From the NCBI RefSeq assembly GCF_041956535.1, contig NW_027192194.1, forward strand, positions 1,271,531-1,335,530: a stretch of DNA of 64,000 nucleotides, given 5' to 3'. The stretch comes from Calcarisporiella thermophila CBS 279.70. Lineage: Eukaryota > Calcarisporiellomycota. Below, piece by piece: positions 1-13,173 of the stretch; the stretch's first letter is position 1; the number at the start of each line of letters is the position of its first letter. The notes under the pieces are model-generated. The model was not told where the DNA came from, ran no database searches, and saw only the letters and a list, made by a program, of their open reading frames with translations. The position numbers and the translations under genes were made by a program.

Positions 1-89
1 AGAAAACACAAATAAGATCCTCCCGTTCCAATCCACCATCCCCTCCTTCATCCTACCATTACGCGCCTCCCTCCCTCTGTATCTAATTA

Positions 90-1378
90 ATGGAGTCTGA
101 GAAAACATTCCATCAGCGGGCATGGTTTCGCCGCACCGTCATAGTGGCCATCCTCGTGGTCATTTGTGCAGGAATCACCATCCCGGTCTACTTCGTGTAC
201 ATGACGGAGGGTCAAAAGTTCCAGAGTTTTGTTGAACGAGTCCCCAGTGGAGTCGCAGACTATATCCTAGTTGAGGTAAACTGGAATGCCCTGCGGTCTT
301 CTCCGCTTCTCCCGCGATAACCTCCGGCCTTTTCTGGTTGCAGGCTACTATAAGCAGTGTCAATTTGGATGATCGAATCTTTAAAGCACACATGGAATTT
401 ATTCCCCAGGGAAGATTAGCGGGCCCCCACGGGGTTCTGACCGTGCCTGTTAATCTGAATCTATATACGGAGACGGTCGCATTCCCCGCCAATGAAAACA
501 TGTAATGTCCCGCTTTTCTAACCCGTTTCACTGTCGGCCTAACTCTTGTCCATATTTTTATGGCTATAACAGGAGGACCATTGAGAAGTCATTTTCATAC
601 TATCAGGGCAACGTCGTCGGCTATCCTTTCGATCAATACAAGGGCTATTTTGAAATGTACGCTCATTTTAGTCAGAACTTATCTCTACTCGTACCGCTCG
701 GACTCAAGCTGGATGCTTCGCTACATACCTTCAAAGTTACCCCAACCCTGAGGCAGTTTTCTTTCGACACTGAAAAGATCGGAATAGACCTGCTAACAAG
801 GCGCTCCAACACGACCATCGGGTTCAGTATTTGGGTGCAAATCATCATGTGGGCTCTAGTATGTCTCTCTGTCACTAGGGGGTAGATGCTTCGTTCACCA
901 GATCTAACTCTGCCTTCTCTCTTTTATTGCCCAGGCTTTGTCACTTGCCTATGTGACTGTCCAGGCCATAGTCAAGCGGCGTCCTGTTGATGCACACTTT
1001 TGCTCCCTGGGAATTGCCATGCTTTTCGCCCTGCCTGCGCTCCGCGAGGCACAGCCGGATATTCCCAAGACGGGATGCGCGGCCGATGTCCTTGGCTATT
1101 ACTGGAACATGGCCATCATTGCGGGCAGCTCCATCATGGTCATGCTTACTTTTGGGCTGAGGTGGAAAAAAGGCGATCCGGAGCACCACCATCACCATGG
1201 TGAGACAATGCCGTCTCGACCAAGGCAAGAGATGGACTACACGGAACGACCCATGACCCATGCATACCCCTATATACCTCCCGAGGGACAAAGATATGCC
1301 CCCTCTTTTGCAAGCTCTTCCTATATTCCAAGGGAAGAATACGAGAAACGCATTTCAAGTCAACGCTCTCTTGTATGA
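90..1378 (+). CDS. DUF4436-like multi-pass membrane protein
   Basis: Four exons (90-275, 344-501, 573-858, 935-1378) join in frame to 357 residues; every intron has GT-AG ends. The start is the first ATG and is followed by a hydrophobic helix at about residues 14-36. A soluble middle part follows, then a C-terminal block with three or four hydrophobic helices (around residues 195-285). A histidine run lies at about 294-298 and the tail is Tyr/Pro/Arg-rich and probably cytosolic. One N-terminal helix, an extracytoplasmic domain and a C-terminal helical bundle, with a Pro-rich loop before the last helix, is the layout I associate with DUF4436 proteins of fungi and actinobacteria. No function is known for that family. 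The family assignment is by eye; the gene model is firmer than the name. Confidence 0.7.
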
Positions 1379-1714
1379 TCACCGTGAGGAACCCGCCTTA
1401 GATAAGGCTCCCTACCTCTTTCGAACGTACTCTATATCCAATCTTCTGTTTCTATTTCCTTCAGCATATTTCTATTTCATTCCTTGCTCCATTCCCATCC
1501 AAATATAGATATCTCAGTTCCATAAGGACTTTCTTTCACTTACTCGCGCTCCCGTTTTCCCATGAGCAACAAAATTAGTCTATTCATCACAAAAACAAAT
1601 GTTCCAGAGGCGTAGATTGCTGCACATATATATATAAAACGACTAAACGTGAAGAAAGAAAGAAAGAAAAGAAGAGAGAAAACAAAGAAAGAAAAAAAAA
1701 AAGTGGTATTAAAG
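1379..1714. other. Intergenic, convergent 3' ends
   Basis: This stretch lies between two converging genes. It is AT-rich, with a run of AAAG/AAAGA repeats near 1652-1700 that probably belongs to 3' untranslated sequence. No gene seen. Confidence 0.5.
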
Positions 1715-3001
1715 CTATGCCTGTGCTGCTGGAGCCAACCCAACCCGTAAATTTCCCACATCATACACGATGTAATGGCTCTTTAAAAAGGCCACGCCCA
1801 AAAGCCAGACGCCATCCTTGGTCCCCACCAGGGATGAAAAGCAATATCCATCTCGGCTCTTCACCTGCTCCCTAATCAGGTCTCTATGGGGAACTTTGAA
1901 CTCCTTGCCGCTTATCCAGAAGGTGAGCTGGCTCTTTGTTTTGGGCGGGTTGCAGGGGACTAGCCAGCCAAGCCGGTCGTCATGAACGGACCCGGGGAAG
2001 AGGCTAGCGTGGACTTTGGGGAGATATTCCTTTGGCAGAGCAATCACGGTGCTCCCTGTGTCGAGCACCGCCTTGGATGGCCCTATCAGCTTTTCATTCC
2101 CCACCGTTAAGCGGTCGATGTCGATGGTCCAGTATTTTGCCTGCACCAGCGGGACATACGTGAGCGCACCGGTGTAGTACCTTGAGTCGGCGCCCCCGAA
2201 GATAATCTCGCCTCCGCCGCCCTCGGATTGCCGTCCAAGAAAAATGCTAAAGACAGGGTTGGGAACCAGTTTCTGCGATATCATGTTCTGGAAAAGCGGA
2301 GGGGCTATAGCAGGGAAGAAAGGTCAATACGCAGGGAACGTGGGGGCCGAGGAAAAAGAGAGAGGGGGACCCAACTCACCCTTCAACCGCGATATCTCCT
2401 GGAATCCTAGCCCTAGGACCCCATCCACGACATCATCCTTGAACTCCTTGGAAGCCTCGGTCGCCAAGCCGATGGTCTGCTGCCGCACGTTTATCCCGCC
2501 TAGCTCCACCGTGTCCACGCCTACGGCCCCTCTGACATAGCTTCCATCCACATAATGAATAATCCATGGGTCGCCTGTTGCTCTGAAGGTGGCGGATCTT
2601 TCTGCGTTGAACATTTGGTGCCACTCGGCCTTTCTCCTCTCCTTTCTTCTGGGAGTGGCTTTTCTCTCCTTGACCAGCCTCGCCTTCTTTTGGAAGTCTT
2701 GCTGCGTGTATATCCACAAATCCGCGGAGCCTGTGTCTAGATCCAGTCGGAAGACCTGCCCTGGGGTTCCAACCGTGACCTCTGCGTAGTACTCGATATC
2801 TTTGCCCACGTCCGTAAGCTGCATGGCAGTAGGGGTATCGGGGACAAAGCCTCTGCGAACGAGAGTGGACCAGGCCCGGAACGGGGTGGGAAGCGAGAAG
2901 TTGCGCTGATGTACGGGGAGGCGGACCAGCGAGTCACATAGGGAGAGCTGGGCCAGCGAGAGCAGGAGAGTGGGAGCAAGAAGCGACGACCATGGTTTCA
3001 T
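1715..3001 (-). CDS. Secreted pepsin-like aspartic protease
   Basis: Two exons (3001-2380 and 2304-1715) give 403 residues. The acceptor is the TAG at 2307-2305; this choice restores the conserved segment around PPLFQNM, whereas the nearer CAG would shift the frame. The N-terminus is a signal peptide (residues 1-23). Both catalytic signatures of a family A1 protease are present: DTGSADLW with D89, and DTGSTV with D289. The expected flap and C-terminal lobe segments also occur. A Lys/Arg-rich insertion lies between the first active-site loop and the flap (around residues 103-125). A prosegment of about 50 residues precedes the catalytic domain, so it is likely a secreted or vacuolar zymogen. 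I see no GPI signal. Confidence 0.9.
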
Positions 3002-3554
3002 ATTAATATTAGGAAATAGCAAACAAATAAAAATAAAACAAAAGCGCAAGCAAGGGCAAACGTTTGTGGAGAAACATCGAGGTTTTTAAAGTGGAAAGCT
3101 GAACCAAAAAAACTGCCCGAGTTTTATGTATCCGAAGTTATATTTCCGAAATCACCCAACTCAAACCATACTAGAGGTTAAGATATCAACTAGTTAAGGG
3201 GACAGGGCGCGTTTCAGACGCCGGGCTGAAGGCTGCACTGGAAGAGGATATCGAATCGAAATACGCCTGACCAAACTTGTCCCCTAGGGATTTAGGGGCG
3301 ATCCGGATTTTGGTGGGATTTGGGGGGGAGAGCTGGAAAGTTTTCGGCCTGTAGCACTTAGCTCAGGCGCTCTCCCTCTGACACACCAGCCTCTTTGGTC
3401 GGATACTTTTGCTCTGTCAATTTTCTCCGCCTTCCTTTCGTTTCTTGTCTGATACCTCCTCTTCCTGATCAAGTGACCAACTTTCCAAACATTCGATCCC
3501 TGCTTGTTTCCTCTTGTTTTCCGCCGCCAAACCTCACCCATTTTATTTTGGATT
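3002..3554. promoter_or_regulatory. Divergent promoter region
   Basis: About 550 bases between the start codons of the aspartic protease (minus) and the MAPK phosphatase (plus). The right part is C/T-rich, as in fungal 5' leaders. No convincing TATA box or gene is visible. Confidence 0.4.
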
Positions 3555-5553
3555 ATGCCTCAAGGCGATTCCGATTCTATATCGCCTTTTGTCCTGAAGA
3601 ATCGTCGCTCCGTCACATGCCCCTCTATTATGTCATCATCCTCTTCCCATGACAATACCTCTGCTCAATCCCCCACCGCAATCACATCCAGATCATCGGA
3701 CAGCTGCCCCACTACCCCTATTAGCTCAACCTCCCCCTCCACATCGAATGCCTCACGGCGATTGATTTCTGCACTCACCAATGCATTCCATTCTCCAAGC
3801 ATTAAATCGGCTGTGACCGCTGAAAGTGCAGGCACCACGGGGGGAGATTCCAAGCGATCGCTTTTAAAACTAAAGGAGCTCTCTCTAAGAGATGAAAATG
3901 GTGTGCCGTTTTTCAGGCTGAAAAAGCCAGCCAATCCCATGGAGGAGGGGAAGCCGGTGGGGCTGCGAGGGGTTGCATCGCCCCTCGATCCAGAGGGATT
4001 AGCGCACCTGTTGAGAGAGTGTGAGGGGCAGGATGTGGATGAGGATGAAGCTGAGGGCGATGTCGTAGAGGAGAGCGAATTTAATCAAACAAACAATCAA
4101 GCGGGAAAGGGTCGGTGTAGCCAGGGCGAGGATTCGGAAATGAAATTACCCAATCGCAAGCGCAAGCGGCGCAAGCTTGGCCCTCTCCTGATTGACATGC
4201 GGGATCTCTCCTTCTATCAACAACTTCATATACGCACCTCTTTCAACATCAATTTGCCGTCATTGCTTATCAAGCGGTACAAACGCGGTAGTGTGTCGCA
4301 TCTCTCGCTCGAAAATTTCATCACCTATCCGGCCGAAAGAGTCGCTTACCGGCAGAGACACAAGAGCGCCGATTCGGGTTCCGGCGCCGGAAATGAGGGG
4401 CTGGTGCGGGATGTTGGCCTGCTCGAGGAGGAAAACATTGTGGTTTACGACGATCTCATGGAGCCCGGAGAGGACACCGCGGGGTGGACCTTGCTTGCCG
4501 TGCTGGAGAAGATTGTCTCGGAAGCTTGTGGAAAGGGCCCGCGGCTTTACTGGCTTGTAGGCGGATTTGAGGCATTCAGGGCCTGGGACGGGGCAAGGGA
4601 GTTTGTCGAGAGCAGGTATGGTGGCCATTCTCCTGGGCAAGCTGGCGGGGGGGGTGGGGGCAGGAAGTTTACCTCTCCAACCTCGGTCTCTTCGAGCGAT
4701 TCGAACGGGTTTCGGCGCTGGTTCCCCCGGCGGATGTCGGTGAGTAGTGGGCCCTTGGGGGGTGGGGGTAGGGACTCGAGGCAAAACCTGTTCACTCTCG
4801 ATACACACCGTCGAAAAGGAGGGGGCCGGCACGCCTCCAAGGCATCGGCTCTTTTTCCTCCTCCCACAGCCTCGCACCCATCGATCCCCACGGAGCCCTG
4901 GTCGCCACACACTTCCGCCTCTCCGCCCCTAAGCACTAGCCGATGGGGAAATGATGGGCCGCCGCCAACCACGTTCGAGGTGTCCGAAATACTAGCGGGT
5001 TTCTTGTATCTCGGCTCGGAGTTGACACGCCCTTCGCAATTAGACGAGTTGGCGTCGCGAGGAATAAAGCGCATCTTGAACATGGCCGAAGAGTGCCCGG
5101 ACGATGTGGCGGGGTTGAGGGACCGGTTTATCTACAAGAAGGTGAATGCGAGCGACAACGTGGAGATGAAAGACGTGGATGCGTGCATCACAGAGGCCAT
5201 TCAGTTCATAGGTAGGTTTGGAGAGGATGTGGTGTTTGGCCGCGGAGATGGCTAACCGGGGCTGTGTACCCTAATTTTTAGACGATGCACGAAACGCCAA
5301 CGAGCCGATCTTTGTGCACTGCAAAGCTGGAAGGTCGCGTTCCGTCACTGTGGTGCTCGCCTACCTTATCCGCCATTACCGTTGGCCGTTGAAGGCCGCC
5401 TACCGCCATGTGTTTCGCGTGCGGCCGGGCATCTGCCCCAATCTGGGCTTTGTCGCAGAGCTTTTGCGCATCGAAGAGGGCGAGCTCGGGGTCGTGAGCA
5501 GTCTGGGAAGCCCCCTGACGCCCATCAAGGACTCCAAGATGATTTGCCGATGA
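3555..5553 (+). CDS. MAPK phosphatase (rhodanese plus dual-specificity phosphatase)
   Basis: Exons 3555-5211 and 5282-5553 join to 642 residues. The first in-frame ATG is at 3555. The N-terminal 200 residues are Ser/Thr-rich and low complexity, with an acidic stretch. A basic cluster (KRKRRK) just before the rhodanese-like domain (about 210-345, beginning LLIDMRDL) resembles a MAPK docking site. A Gly/Ser/Pro-rich linker follows. The dual-specificity phosphatase domain runs from about residue 475, with the active-site loop HCKAGRSRS and the nucleophile near C566. The single intron cuts this domain just upstream of the active site. Rhodanese plus DSP is the layout of MAP-kinase phosphatases such as yeast Msg5, so the likely role is switching off a stress or cell-wall MAPK. 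The long linkers exceed the usual family length. Confidence 0.88.
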
Positions 5554-5916
5554 CTCTCTCTCCTCGGCCTTGCATGTTTGGTGATAATGGACTGTGTTTA
5601 TCTGTTTCCTCTTTTTTTTTTCTTTTTTTTTTCTTTTTTATTTCTAACTATTTAACTTAGTTATCATTTCGTCCTTTCTTGTCGCATGTTGTTGTGCATT
5701 AGATTGTGTTTTTTTTTTCCTCGTTTCGTTTCATGCTCATCATTTTTTTTTGTTCATTGTGTTTATTTTTTTGTTCATGTTTTTCTAGTTGCATTTTCTT
5801 ACATTACATCTCAACACTTTATCCAAGCTTGACTAGAATGGAAAAAAAAAGATCATTACAAAAAAAGAAACTATAGAGAAAGTGGTTTTATACATATGAA
5901 ATAACAAAAAAGATAT
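5554..5916. other. T-rich 3' intergenic region
   Basis: Between the converging phosphatase and bL17 genes. Several long T runs (around 5611-5640 and 5708-5755) mark the phosphatase 3' flank. No coding sequence seen. Confidence 0.5.
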
Positions 5917-6530
5917 CTAGACCTTCAGTGAACTCTGGTCCACCATACTCTCTCCCTTGATCTTACGCATTTCAAACCGCTGTTTGATATCCATTGGGCC
6001 AATGTATTCGATGAGGGCTTTGGGCGCATGGTCGCCGTAGCGATGCCCTATGCGTAGGACCCGGGTGTACCCTCCAGGGCGGTCGCGGAACCGTTCTGCG
6101 AGGGGACCAAAAAGCTTAGGGATGGTATGGTAATGTTCCTACCGGGGCGATGGGAGAAGTAGTGAAAAAAAGGGGGGGGGGTGAGTGGATGCTGTGATAA
6201 ATCAATGTTCAGATCGACTTACTCTGAGGTAGGCACGAGCAAGTTTTTTAGAATTTTCATCGCCACGCTTGCCAAGAGTAATCATCTGTTCAAGCATTTC
6301 ATTATTTTCTTTGTTAGCCATTCCATCACTTTCGCATCGCCTCCGATAGGTAAAGTAAGCAAGGCGAATTATGATACCTTGTCGGCAATTCGCTTCAGTT
6401 CCTTTGCCTTAGCCAGAGTGGTCTCTATTCGCTCATGTCGGATAAGAGAGGTGGCCATATTGCGTAGCATGGCATTGCGATGAGCCGAGGTGCGGCTCAA
6501 GGTCCGGACGTGTTTGCCGTGATGCATTGC
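5917..6530 (-). CDS. Mitochondrial ribosomal protein bL17m
   Basis: Three exons (6530-6378, 6285-6223, 6138-5917) join in phase 0 to 145 residues. The start [17 protein letters not shown] aligns with the start of bacterial L17. It is followed by the family core: [19 protein letters not shown], then MITLGKRGD and ARAYLR, then the [20 protein letters not shown] block. The fungal protein carries a C-terminal extension of about 30 residues ([16 protein letters not shown] onward). It is a structural protein of the mitochondrial large ribosomal subunit (yeast counterpart Mrpl8). The frame stays open upstream of 6530 without an ATG, so I took the L17-like methionine. It is divergent from the CaM-kinase, with 263 bases between starts. 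Confidence 0.92.
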
Positions 6531-6793
6531 TCTGGATCGGAAGGTAGGCTTCACTTCACCTTAGATTCGCGAGTTGACTGCCCGAGTTGTTTATTAGTGG
6601 CGCAGCATGACTGCCCGGAATCCCACGCGGATCTTCAACATTGAGGTAAGTTCAACTTTGGGACTGGAATTTTTGTGCGGGGGGTTAGAAGGTCTCTGTT
6701 ACGCCTAACTTCAGGGTTCGTTGTATTTTTTTTCACTTAGGGCTAAGCTTTCAAGCTCTTTCCACAACTGAGTTTTCCTCGTCAACTCTTAAT

Positions 6794-8275
<1,482 letters not shown>

Positions 8276-8832
8276 GGAAAATAGAGATGGGAAAACGGGG
8301 AGGGGTTTTAGACGCGGGCTGAAAGATGTAATTAGGATGTGGTGAGAGCTGTGTTTTGTACGCAATATGCTCCTTTCAATCCAAGTAATACAGAAAAGGC
8401 AACCAAAGCTGCCAACTTATTGCCCCTTGATGGCCCTTGTGCCGCAGGGCCTGCTGGCGCGTCCGCTCTGCCTGAATTCCGGTTGACCCAGGCCGCCAGC
8501 TCACTCTCATTTGGCGGCGGGCCTCCTGATTAGCCCAATCTCGGGGGCCATTTGGGCCAGGACTCGCGGGAGTCTATGCCTCCGGCCCCTTAAGGAAGGG
8601 ATCGCCCTTGATCCTCGCAATAGCACAAACCTAAAGCTATAAATGAACAATAGCCGTTTAGGGTGTTTTTTTCCCCTCTCGCCTTCACCGTGCTGATCAC
8701 AGGCTGCCCCCGAGCCTTCTTCTGCCGTGGTGCCCCGCCGCTCCCCATTCCCAGCAAAAGCTTCTCTTTCTCATCCCTGCCCATCCCCGCCTCGATTCAT
8801 GCCCCATTCCCCTCGCGTGTTCTCTGACAAGC
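8276..8832 (+). promoter_or_regulatory. GGCC-rich promoter and leader of the zinc-finger gene
   Basis: GC-rich, with about seven GGCC tetramers between 8430 and 8600. An AT-rich dip with TATAAATG follows near 8638. An ATG at 8799 opens a short frame that overlaps the start of the zinc-finger gene in another frame and ends at 8939. It could act as an upstream ORF. Confidence 0.4.
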
Positions 8833-10005
8833 ATGTCCTTGCCATTCCTTCTCCAGCCCGCGGATTTCGCGCAATCTCCCCCAAAACTCGATCAGGCCCC
8901 CGCCGGTTCTACGCCCATGATCAACGCCCAAATCCTTGATTCCTCCTCCCCTGCATTTTGCGCCTCTGATCTCGGCGAGTTCTCGCCTGTAGCCCGGTCC
9001 CGGCCCGAGGATTCTCTGTTCGGCCCCCCCTTGCAGGTGAGCGAGACCGGCGAGGATATGGGCGCTGAGCAAGAGTGGAGCGTGCCGCAATGGTCGATGA
9101 TCCGTTCTGAGAGCAAAGATATCGCCTCTGCGAGCGATCAGGCGGTATGGGGGTGGGTGGCCGAGTCCGATGACGCCGGGAGTGTTGCCCCGCCGAGCTC
9201 TTTGCTGAAATCAGCCATGAGGTCCTTGTTGACCACGAACACGGTGAAACATGTCGACGAGAATAGGCTTGATCTAGACTTTACAGCTGCGACGACGCCG
9301 ATGGCGGAAGCGAGCGCCGCATCCGCGTTGGATGAGCTTTTGTCTTTATTTGACCCCTTTGACCAAAGCAATATTGTCATGGCTGGAGAGGACGTGCTTC
9401 CGGAATGCCCAACTGGGCCCGAGGACATGTCAATGTATCCCTCGCCATCTGCTTTAACCATGGCTGCTCCTTCGCCCATTCCCTACGCAATGGCTCCCGA
9501 AAACTCATGGGAAAAGAGTTTGCTTCCGCTAATTGAAGGGATTTCGATCTCCCCTCCTGAAGCCTCTCACCAAGGTGCCCACGAGGCACTTTCCCCTTCT
9601 TCATCTTCTTCTCCGCCGAACCGGTTCCACTCGCCAGAGGTTATTAGCATCTCAAGTGCTCTCGCTCTGATTGCCCCCTTGGCTTCTCTCATCGCCTCCG
9701 CGGCTAGACCCTTTCCTGGGCCGTCAGCGGCGGCGAGGAAACGCGCTCGCACTCCTCGCAACAGGAAATACATATGCGATCTCTGCGGTAAGGTTTGCAG
9801 CCGACCCAGCGAGTTGGCGGTCCACCGCAACAAACACACGGGCGAGCGGCCCTACAAGTGTCCGCGCGTGGATTGCAAAAAGGCCTTCACTGCCCCCGGA
9901 AACCTGTCGCGCCACGTGCGCGCACACGCCAAAAAGGAGCGGCTCGATCCAGAGGAGGGCCTAGAGGCAGGCAAACTGCTTGCAAAGCGGCGCCGAAGAA
10001 ACTGA
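8833..10005 (+). CDS. C2H2 zinc-finger transcription factor
   Basis: Intronless, 390 residues. The first 310 residues are Ser/Pro/Ala-rich and acidic, typical of an activation region. Two C2H2 fingers lie at about residues 315-370: CDLCGKVC..HRNKH, then the classical linker TGERPYKCP, then C...C..AFTAPGNLSRHVRAH. Basic segments before (AARKRARTPRNRK) and after (KLLAKRRRRN) the fingers look like nuclear signals. The first finger has the residues needed to bind zinc (C..C, H...H). It is a sequence-specific DNA-binding protein of unknown target; no specific orthologue is recognised. An overlapping upstream ATG at 8799 may lower its translation. Confidence 0.88.
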   Translation: MSLPFLLQPADFAQSPPKLDQAPAGSTPMINAQILDSSSPAFCASDLGEFSPVARSRPEDSLFGPPLQVSETGEDMGAEQEWSVPQWSMIRSESKDIASASDQAVWGWVAESDDAGSVAPPSSLLKSAMRSLLTTNTVKHVDENRLDLDFTAATTPMAEASAASALDELLSLFDPFDQSNIVMAGEDVLPECPTGPEDMSMYPSPSALTMAAPSPIPYAMAPENSWEKSLLPLIEGISISPPEASHQGAHEALSPSSSSSPPNRFHSPEVISISSALALIAPLASLIASAARPFPGPSAAARKRARTPRNRKYICDLCGKVCSRPSELAVHRNKHTGERPYKCPRVDCKKAFTAPGNLSRHVRAHAKKERLDPEEGLEAGKLLAKRRRRN

Positions 10006-10558
10006 CTCGAATCGAAAGCATAAAGCCATGGGCTGCGTGCGACATGTTTTGTTTGTACCATACATTTTTCACTGTGTGTTTTTGATACCGTTTTCTGTTT
10101 CTTTGCTTTGTATATACCACGATAGTTTCGCTTCATTGGAATGTTTTTTTTTTTTGGAATAATCGTCTTTGTATATCCCTCAACATGTTTTGATATGTTT
10201 TGATTTTTATTTCCTATTGTGTGTTTTTTTTTTGTCTTTTTTATTTTGATTTGCGTTTCGTAGCTTTCTCTTTTTTTCTTCTATACCTTCTCAACGTATG
10301 AATGAACAAGCTGGGCATAGATACCTACCAGCCCAATGCAGTGCCCCCCCCCCCCCTAAGACGCAGTGTCTCAAAGGACCGTTGGTTCAGTACATGATCA
10401 AATGGATTTCTTGTCGATTATAGTAGTATCGTAAGAATAAGTAGTAAAATATGACACAATTAAACAGAGAGATGACAGACGGGTGGGTGGGGGAAGAGAG
10501 AGGGGAATGGAGAAAGGAAATAGGAGAGGAGGGAGGGAAGAATGGCAACCATTGTCTA
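10006..10558. other. Intergenic, convergent 3' ends
   Basis: AT-rich with T runs (10144-10155, 10222-10231) and an uninterrupted run of about 13 C at 10344-10356, then purine-rich sequence (10480-10545). No gene seen. Confidence 0.5.
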
Positions 10559-12735
10559 TCAGCTGGATTTCTCCGTGCCCGCGTTCTCCCCCTGGTCCTT
10601 CGCGCTCGGGGCGGCTTGCTTGGCGTCTGCCGTCCCTGTATCCTGCTCGTCAGGCTTCAATTCGATTGACTTTTCCTCCGTTTCTCGTAGATTGCTGTCA
10701 AGATGGTCCTCAAGGTCGCGTGCGCGGTGCTCGAACCCAATTGCGGTGATCACAATCATCAGGAAGAAAATAATGGCCATGAGGATGGCCTGGGTGAGGC
10801 CGTAGTCGGCTTTGCCTTGGGGGGTGGGGAACTTTTCGCCAAGGGTTGCTATGCAAACGGAGAGAATGGGGGAAGTGGAGAGTGAGGTTAGCGTCGCCTG
10901 GGTTTGAGCTCGGCGGGGACGCCAGGCATCCCCGCTGACGTCTCTCGTTACCTTCGATCTGAGCCGCGCTAGCGGAGATCAAATTCCCGATTTGATAGGA
11001 GAGCCCGGTGTAGGTCCCCCGGAATTCCGCAGGCGACAACTCGTTTAAATGCACGGGCACCACACCCCAAGCCCCTTGCACGAAAAACTGCAGCATGAAG
11101 GCTCCAAACTGAAGCAGCCCGATGTTCTCGCGGGGGAGCACCCACAGCGGGATGAAGCATCCCCCCAGGAACGCACAGATGATGATGGCGCGACGACGGC
11201 CGAAATACTGCGAGTAGTAGCCGAGCAGGGTGCCCCCGACAATGGCGCCAAGATTGGCAAGAACCATGGTGACCGTGAGCTGATTTTCATCGAGCCCAAC
11301 CTAGTGCAGCCAGGGGGAGAGGGGAGAGAATTAACGCGTTGTTATTTGTTGACGAGGCATCGTCGAGAGCATCGGATCGAGTTGGATTGGATCCGAGAGG
11401 GACGTACCTGAGATCGCAGGAAGGAGGGGTAGAGGTCTTGGCTCCCGTGGGACATGAAGTTGAAAAGCGTCATCAGGACAATGCCATAGATGACGCGCAG
11501 CCAGTGCTTCTGGAAGACGGTCTTGACTTGCGTCAAGTAGGAGATCTTCTTCATGCGCCTCTGTTGCTCCGTCTTGCGCCAGGTGTCGGACTGGATGGCA
11601 TGGCATTCAAAATCAATCCGGTTAGCTTAGGGTTGTGCAGAGAAAGAGAGTTTGAAGCTTAACCATACTTCTGGGACAAAGAATCGGATTAGGATGGTCA
11701 GGAGGGCGGGTGCGGCACCAATATAGAATAGCGGACGCCATCCATTCGCCTCGATGTTCACGGCACGAGCAATCACGGTCTATAGATGGCAACCCGGCGA
11801 TGAGCCGATGGGTGATGCAGGGAAAGAAGGGGAGAGGAGAGATTGCTTACCGCAAGAAGATAGCCAAACGCATAGCCCTACATACCGATACAATAAGCCA
11901 AAATGGAAAAGATTAGGAGGTGCTTTTGGGCAGCAAAAGAGCTTGGAATCCTAACCTGCTGCAGAATGCCACTGTAGAGTCCTCTGCACTCAGCAGGCAG
12001 GACCTCCATAGACAGACTGGCGCCTAGCGCCCATTCGCCCCCCATGGCTACTCCAAACAGGCTGTTGGCATCGGAAAGGGTCAATAAGCCATCCTCAAAA
12101 GCCACGGCCAGCGAGCCGTATGTCCTCCACCTACCCTCTTAGTACGATGAACGTTTCCCAGTTGGGAGCAAATCCCGAGGCAAGCTCAAAGGCGGAGTAG
12201 AGGATGATATCTAGCATGAGCGGACCCCGTCTGCCAAAGCGATCCGCGAGCGCCCCAAATATGAGCGCACCGATGGGACGAAGCATGAGGGTGGTGGTGA
12301 TGGCCCCGGTCACCTCTGAGATGGGGCGATTGTTGAATTCCTTGGCAATGTACGAAATGGTCAAGCTGACGGTGAAGAAGTCAAAGGCGTCTAATAGAGA
12401 AAAAGCCGGATAAAAGTTAGATTCCGAATGTCATGGCTGGGCGGCCAATCCATCTACCTAGCGTCCAGCCCAAAAAAGCAGCTAGAAATGTAAGATGCTG
12501 TTGCCGATTCAGTTTCGCAATCAAGCGGAAGGGATTTTCGGGCTTTTCGTCTAAACGCAGAGAGAACAAATCCCTGAGGCCACTGGTGCTCTTACTCTAG
12601 AGCCCCATCGGGAGAATCAGCGTGAGCCGGAGCATTCAGGAAGCAGGGGCAACCCACCTTTTCAACATGCTCGATTTGCTTTGCAGCAAACCCATGGCCA
12701 TTGTCTCCCCGTTCAGCAGTAGCAGGATCCGCCAT
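10559..12735 (-). CDS. Jen1-type (SHS family) monocarboxylate transporter
   Basis: Nine exons (12735-12658, 12596-12458, 12390-12135, 12061-11956, 11877-11851, 11779-11669, 11590-11408, 11300-10952, 10848-10559) join to 512 residues; exon 5 is only 27 nt. It is an MFS transporter with 12 predicted helices. Family hallmarks are visible: DAFDFFTVSLTISY in helix 1, the loop ADRFGRRGP, FGVAMGGEWALGAS, NFMSHGSQDLYPSFLRSQ in the second half, and VQGAWGVVPVHLNELSP. NFMSHGSQD is the signature of lactate/pyruvate permeases of the Jen1/SHS group. It is a plasma-membrane proton symporter for lactate, pyruvate or dicarboxylates; substrate preference cannot be read from sequence. The N- and C-terminal tails are cytosolic and charged. 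The acceptor of exon 2 (TAG at 12599-12597) was chosen to keep frame. Confidence 0.93.
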
Positions 12736-13173
12736 CAGTGCGAGAAAATCAAATAGGGAAGAGTTATGGACAACTAACTGGCAGATATAGATGGTCGGAG
12801 TTCAAAAGCATGAACCGACTGGAATTTTCACAATGCGATTATGCGCAGGACTTGGCGGGGTTCATCTCGCCCTCATTGGGATTCTCTTGGAGCGCTCATC
12901 TGTTCTCGTGGGAAGCCCAGCCTCCAACTCAGCCCGCTGCCCCTCTCGTCATCCCCGCTCCTCCCCTTTGTGACACGCAATTTAGCTCTGGTCACGGGGA
13001 AAATCTCTCGGCATTCAAGGGTCTTTATTGATTGGAACAGAAGTCGGCGCTAGATCCATTGCAGCCGAAAGAATATATAATCAAGTGAAATAGGACATCC
13101 TCGTCTCGATCCGCCAGGCGTTTGTATAGTACCTAACGTAGGCACGCAAAAAAGGGGCCCAACCGCGCCGCGG
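12736..13173. other. Intergenic between the transporter 5' side and the esterase 3' end
   Basis: The left half is the transporter promoter, with a pyrimidine-rich GC-rich part (12890-12980). The rest leads to the esterase 3' end. No gene or clear box recognised. Confidence 0.4.

Noticed and set aside
4260-4910. Long minus-strand frames over the phosphatase gene.
   Set aside because: Antisense to a well-supported coding exon and low complexity.
6531-6554. In-frame upstream extension of bL17.
   Set aside because: No ATG in the extension; the L17 family start matches the ATG at 6530.
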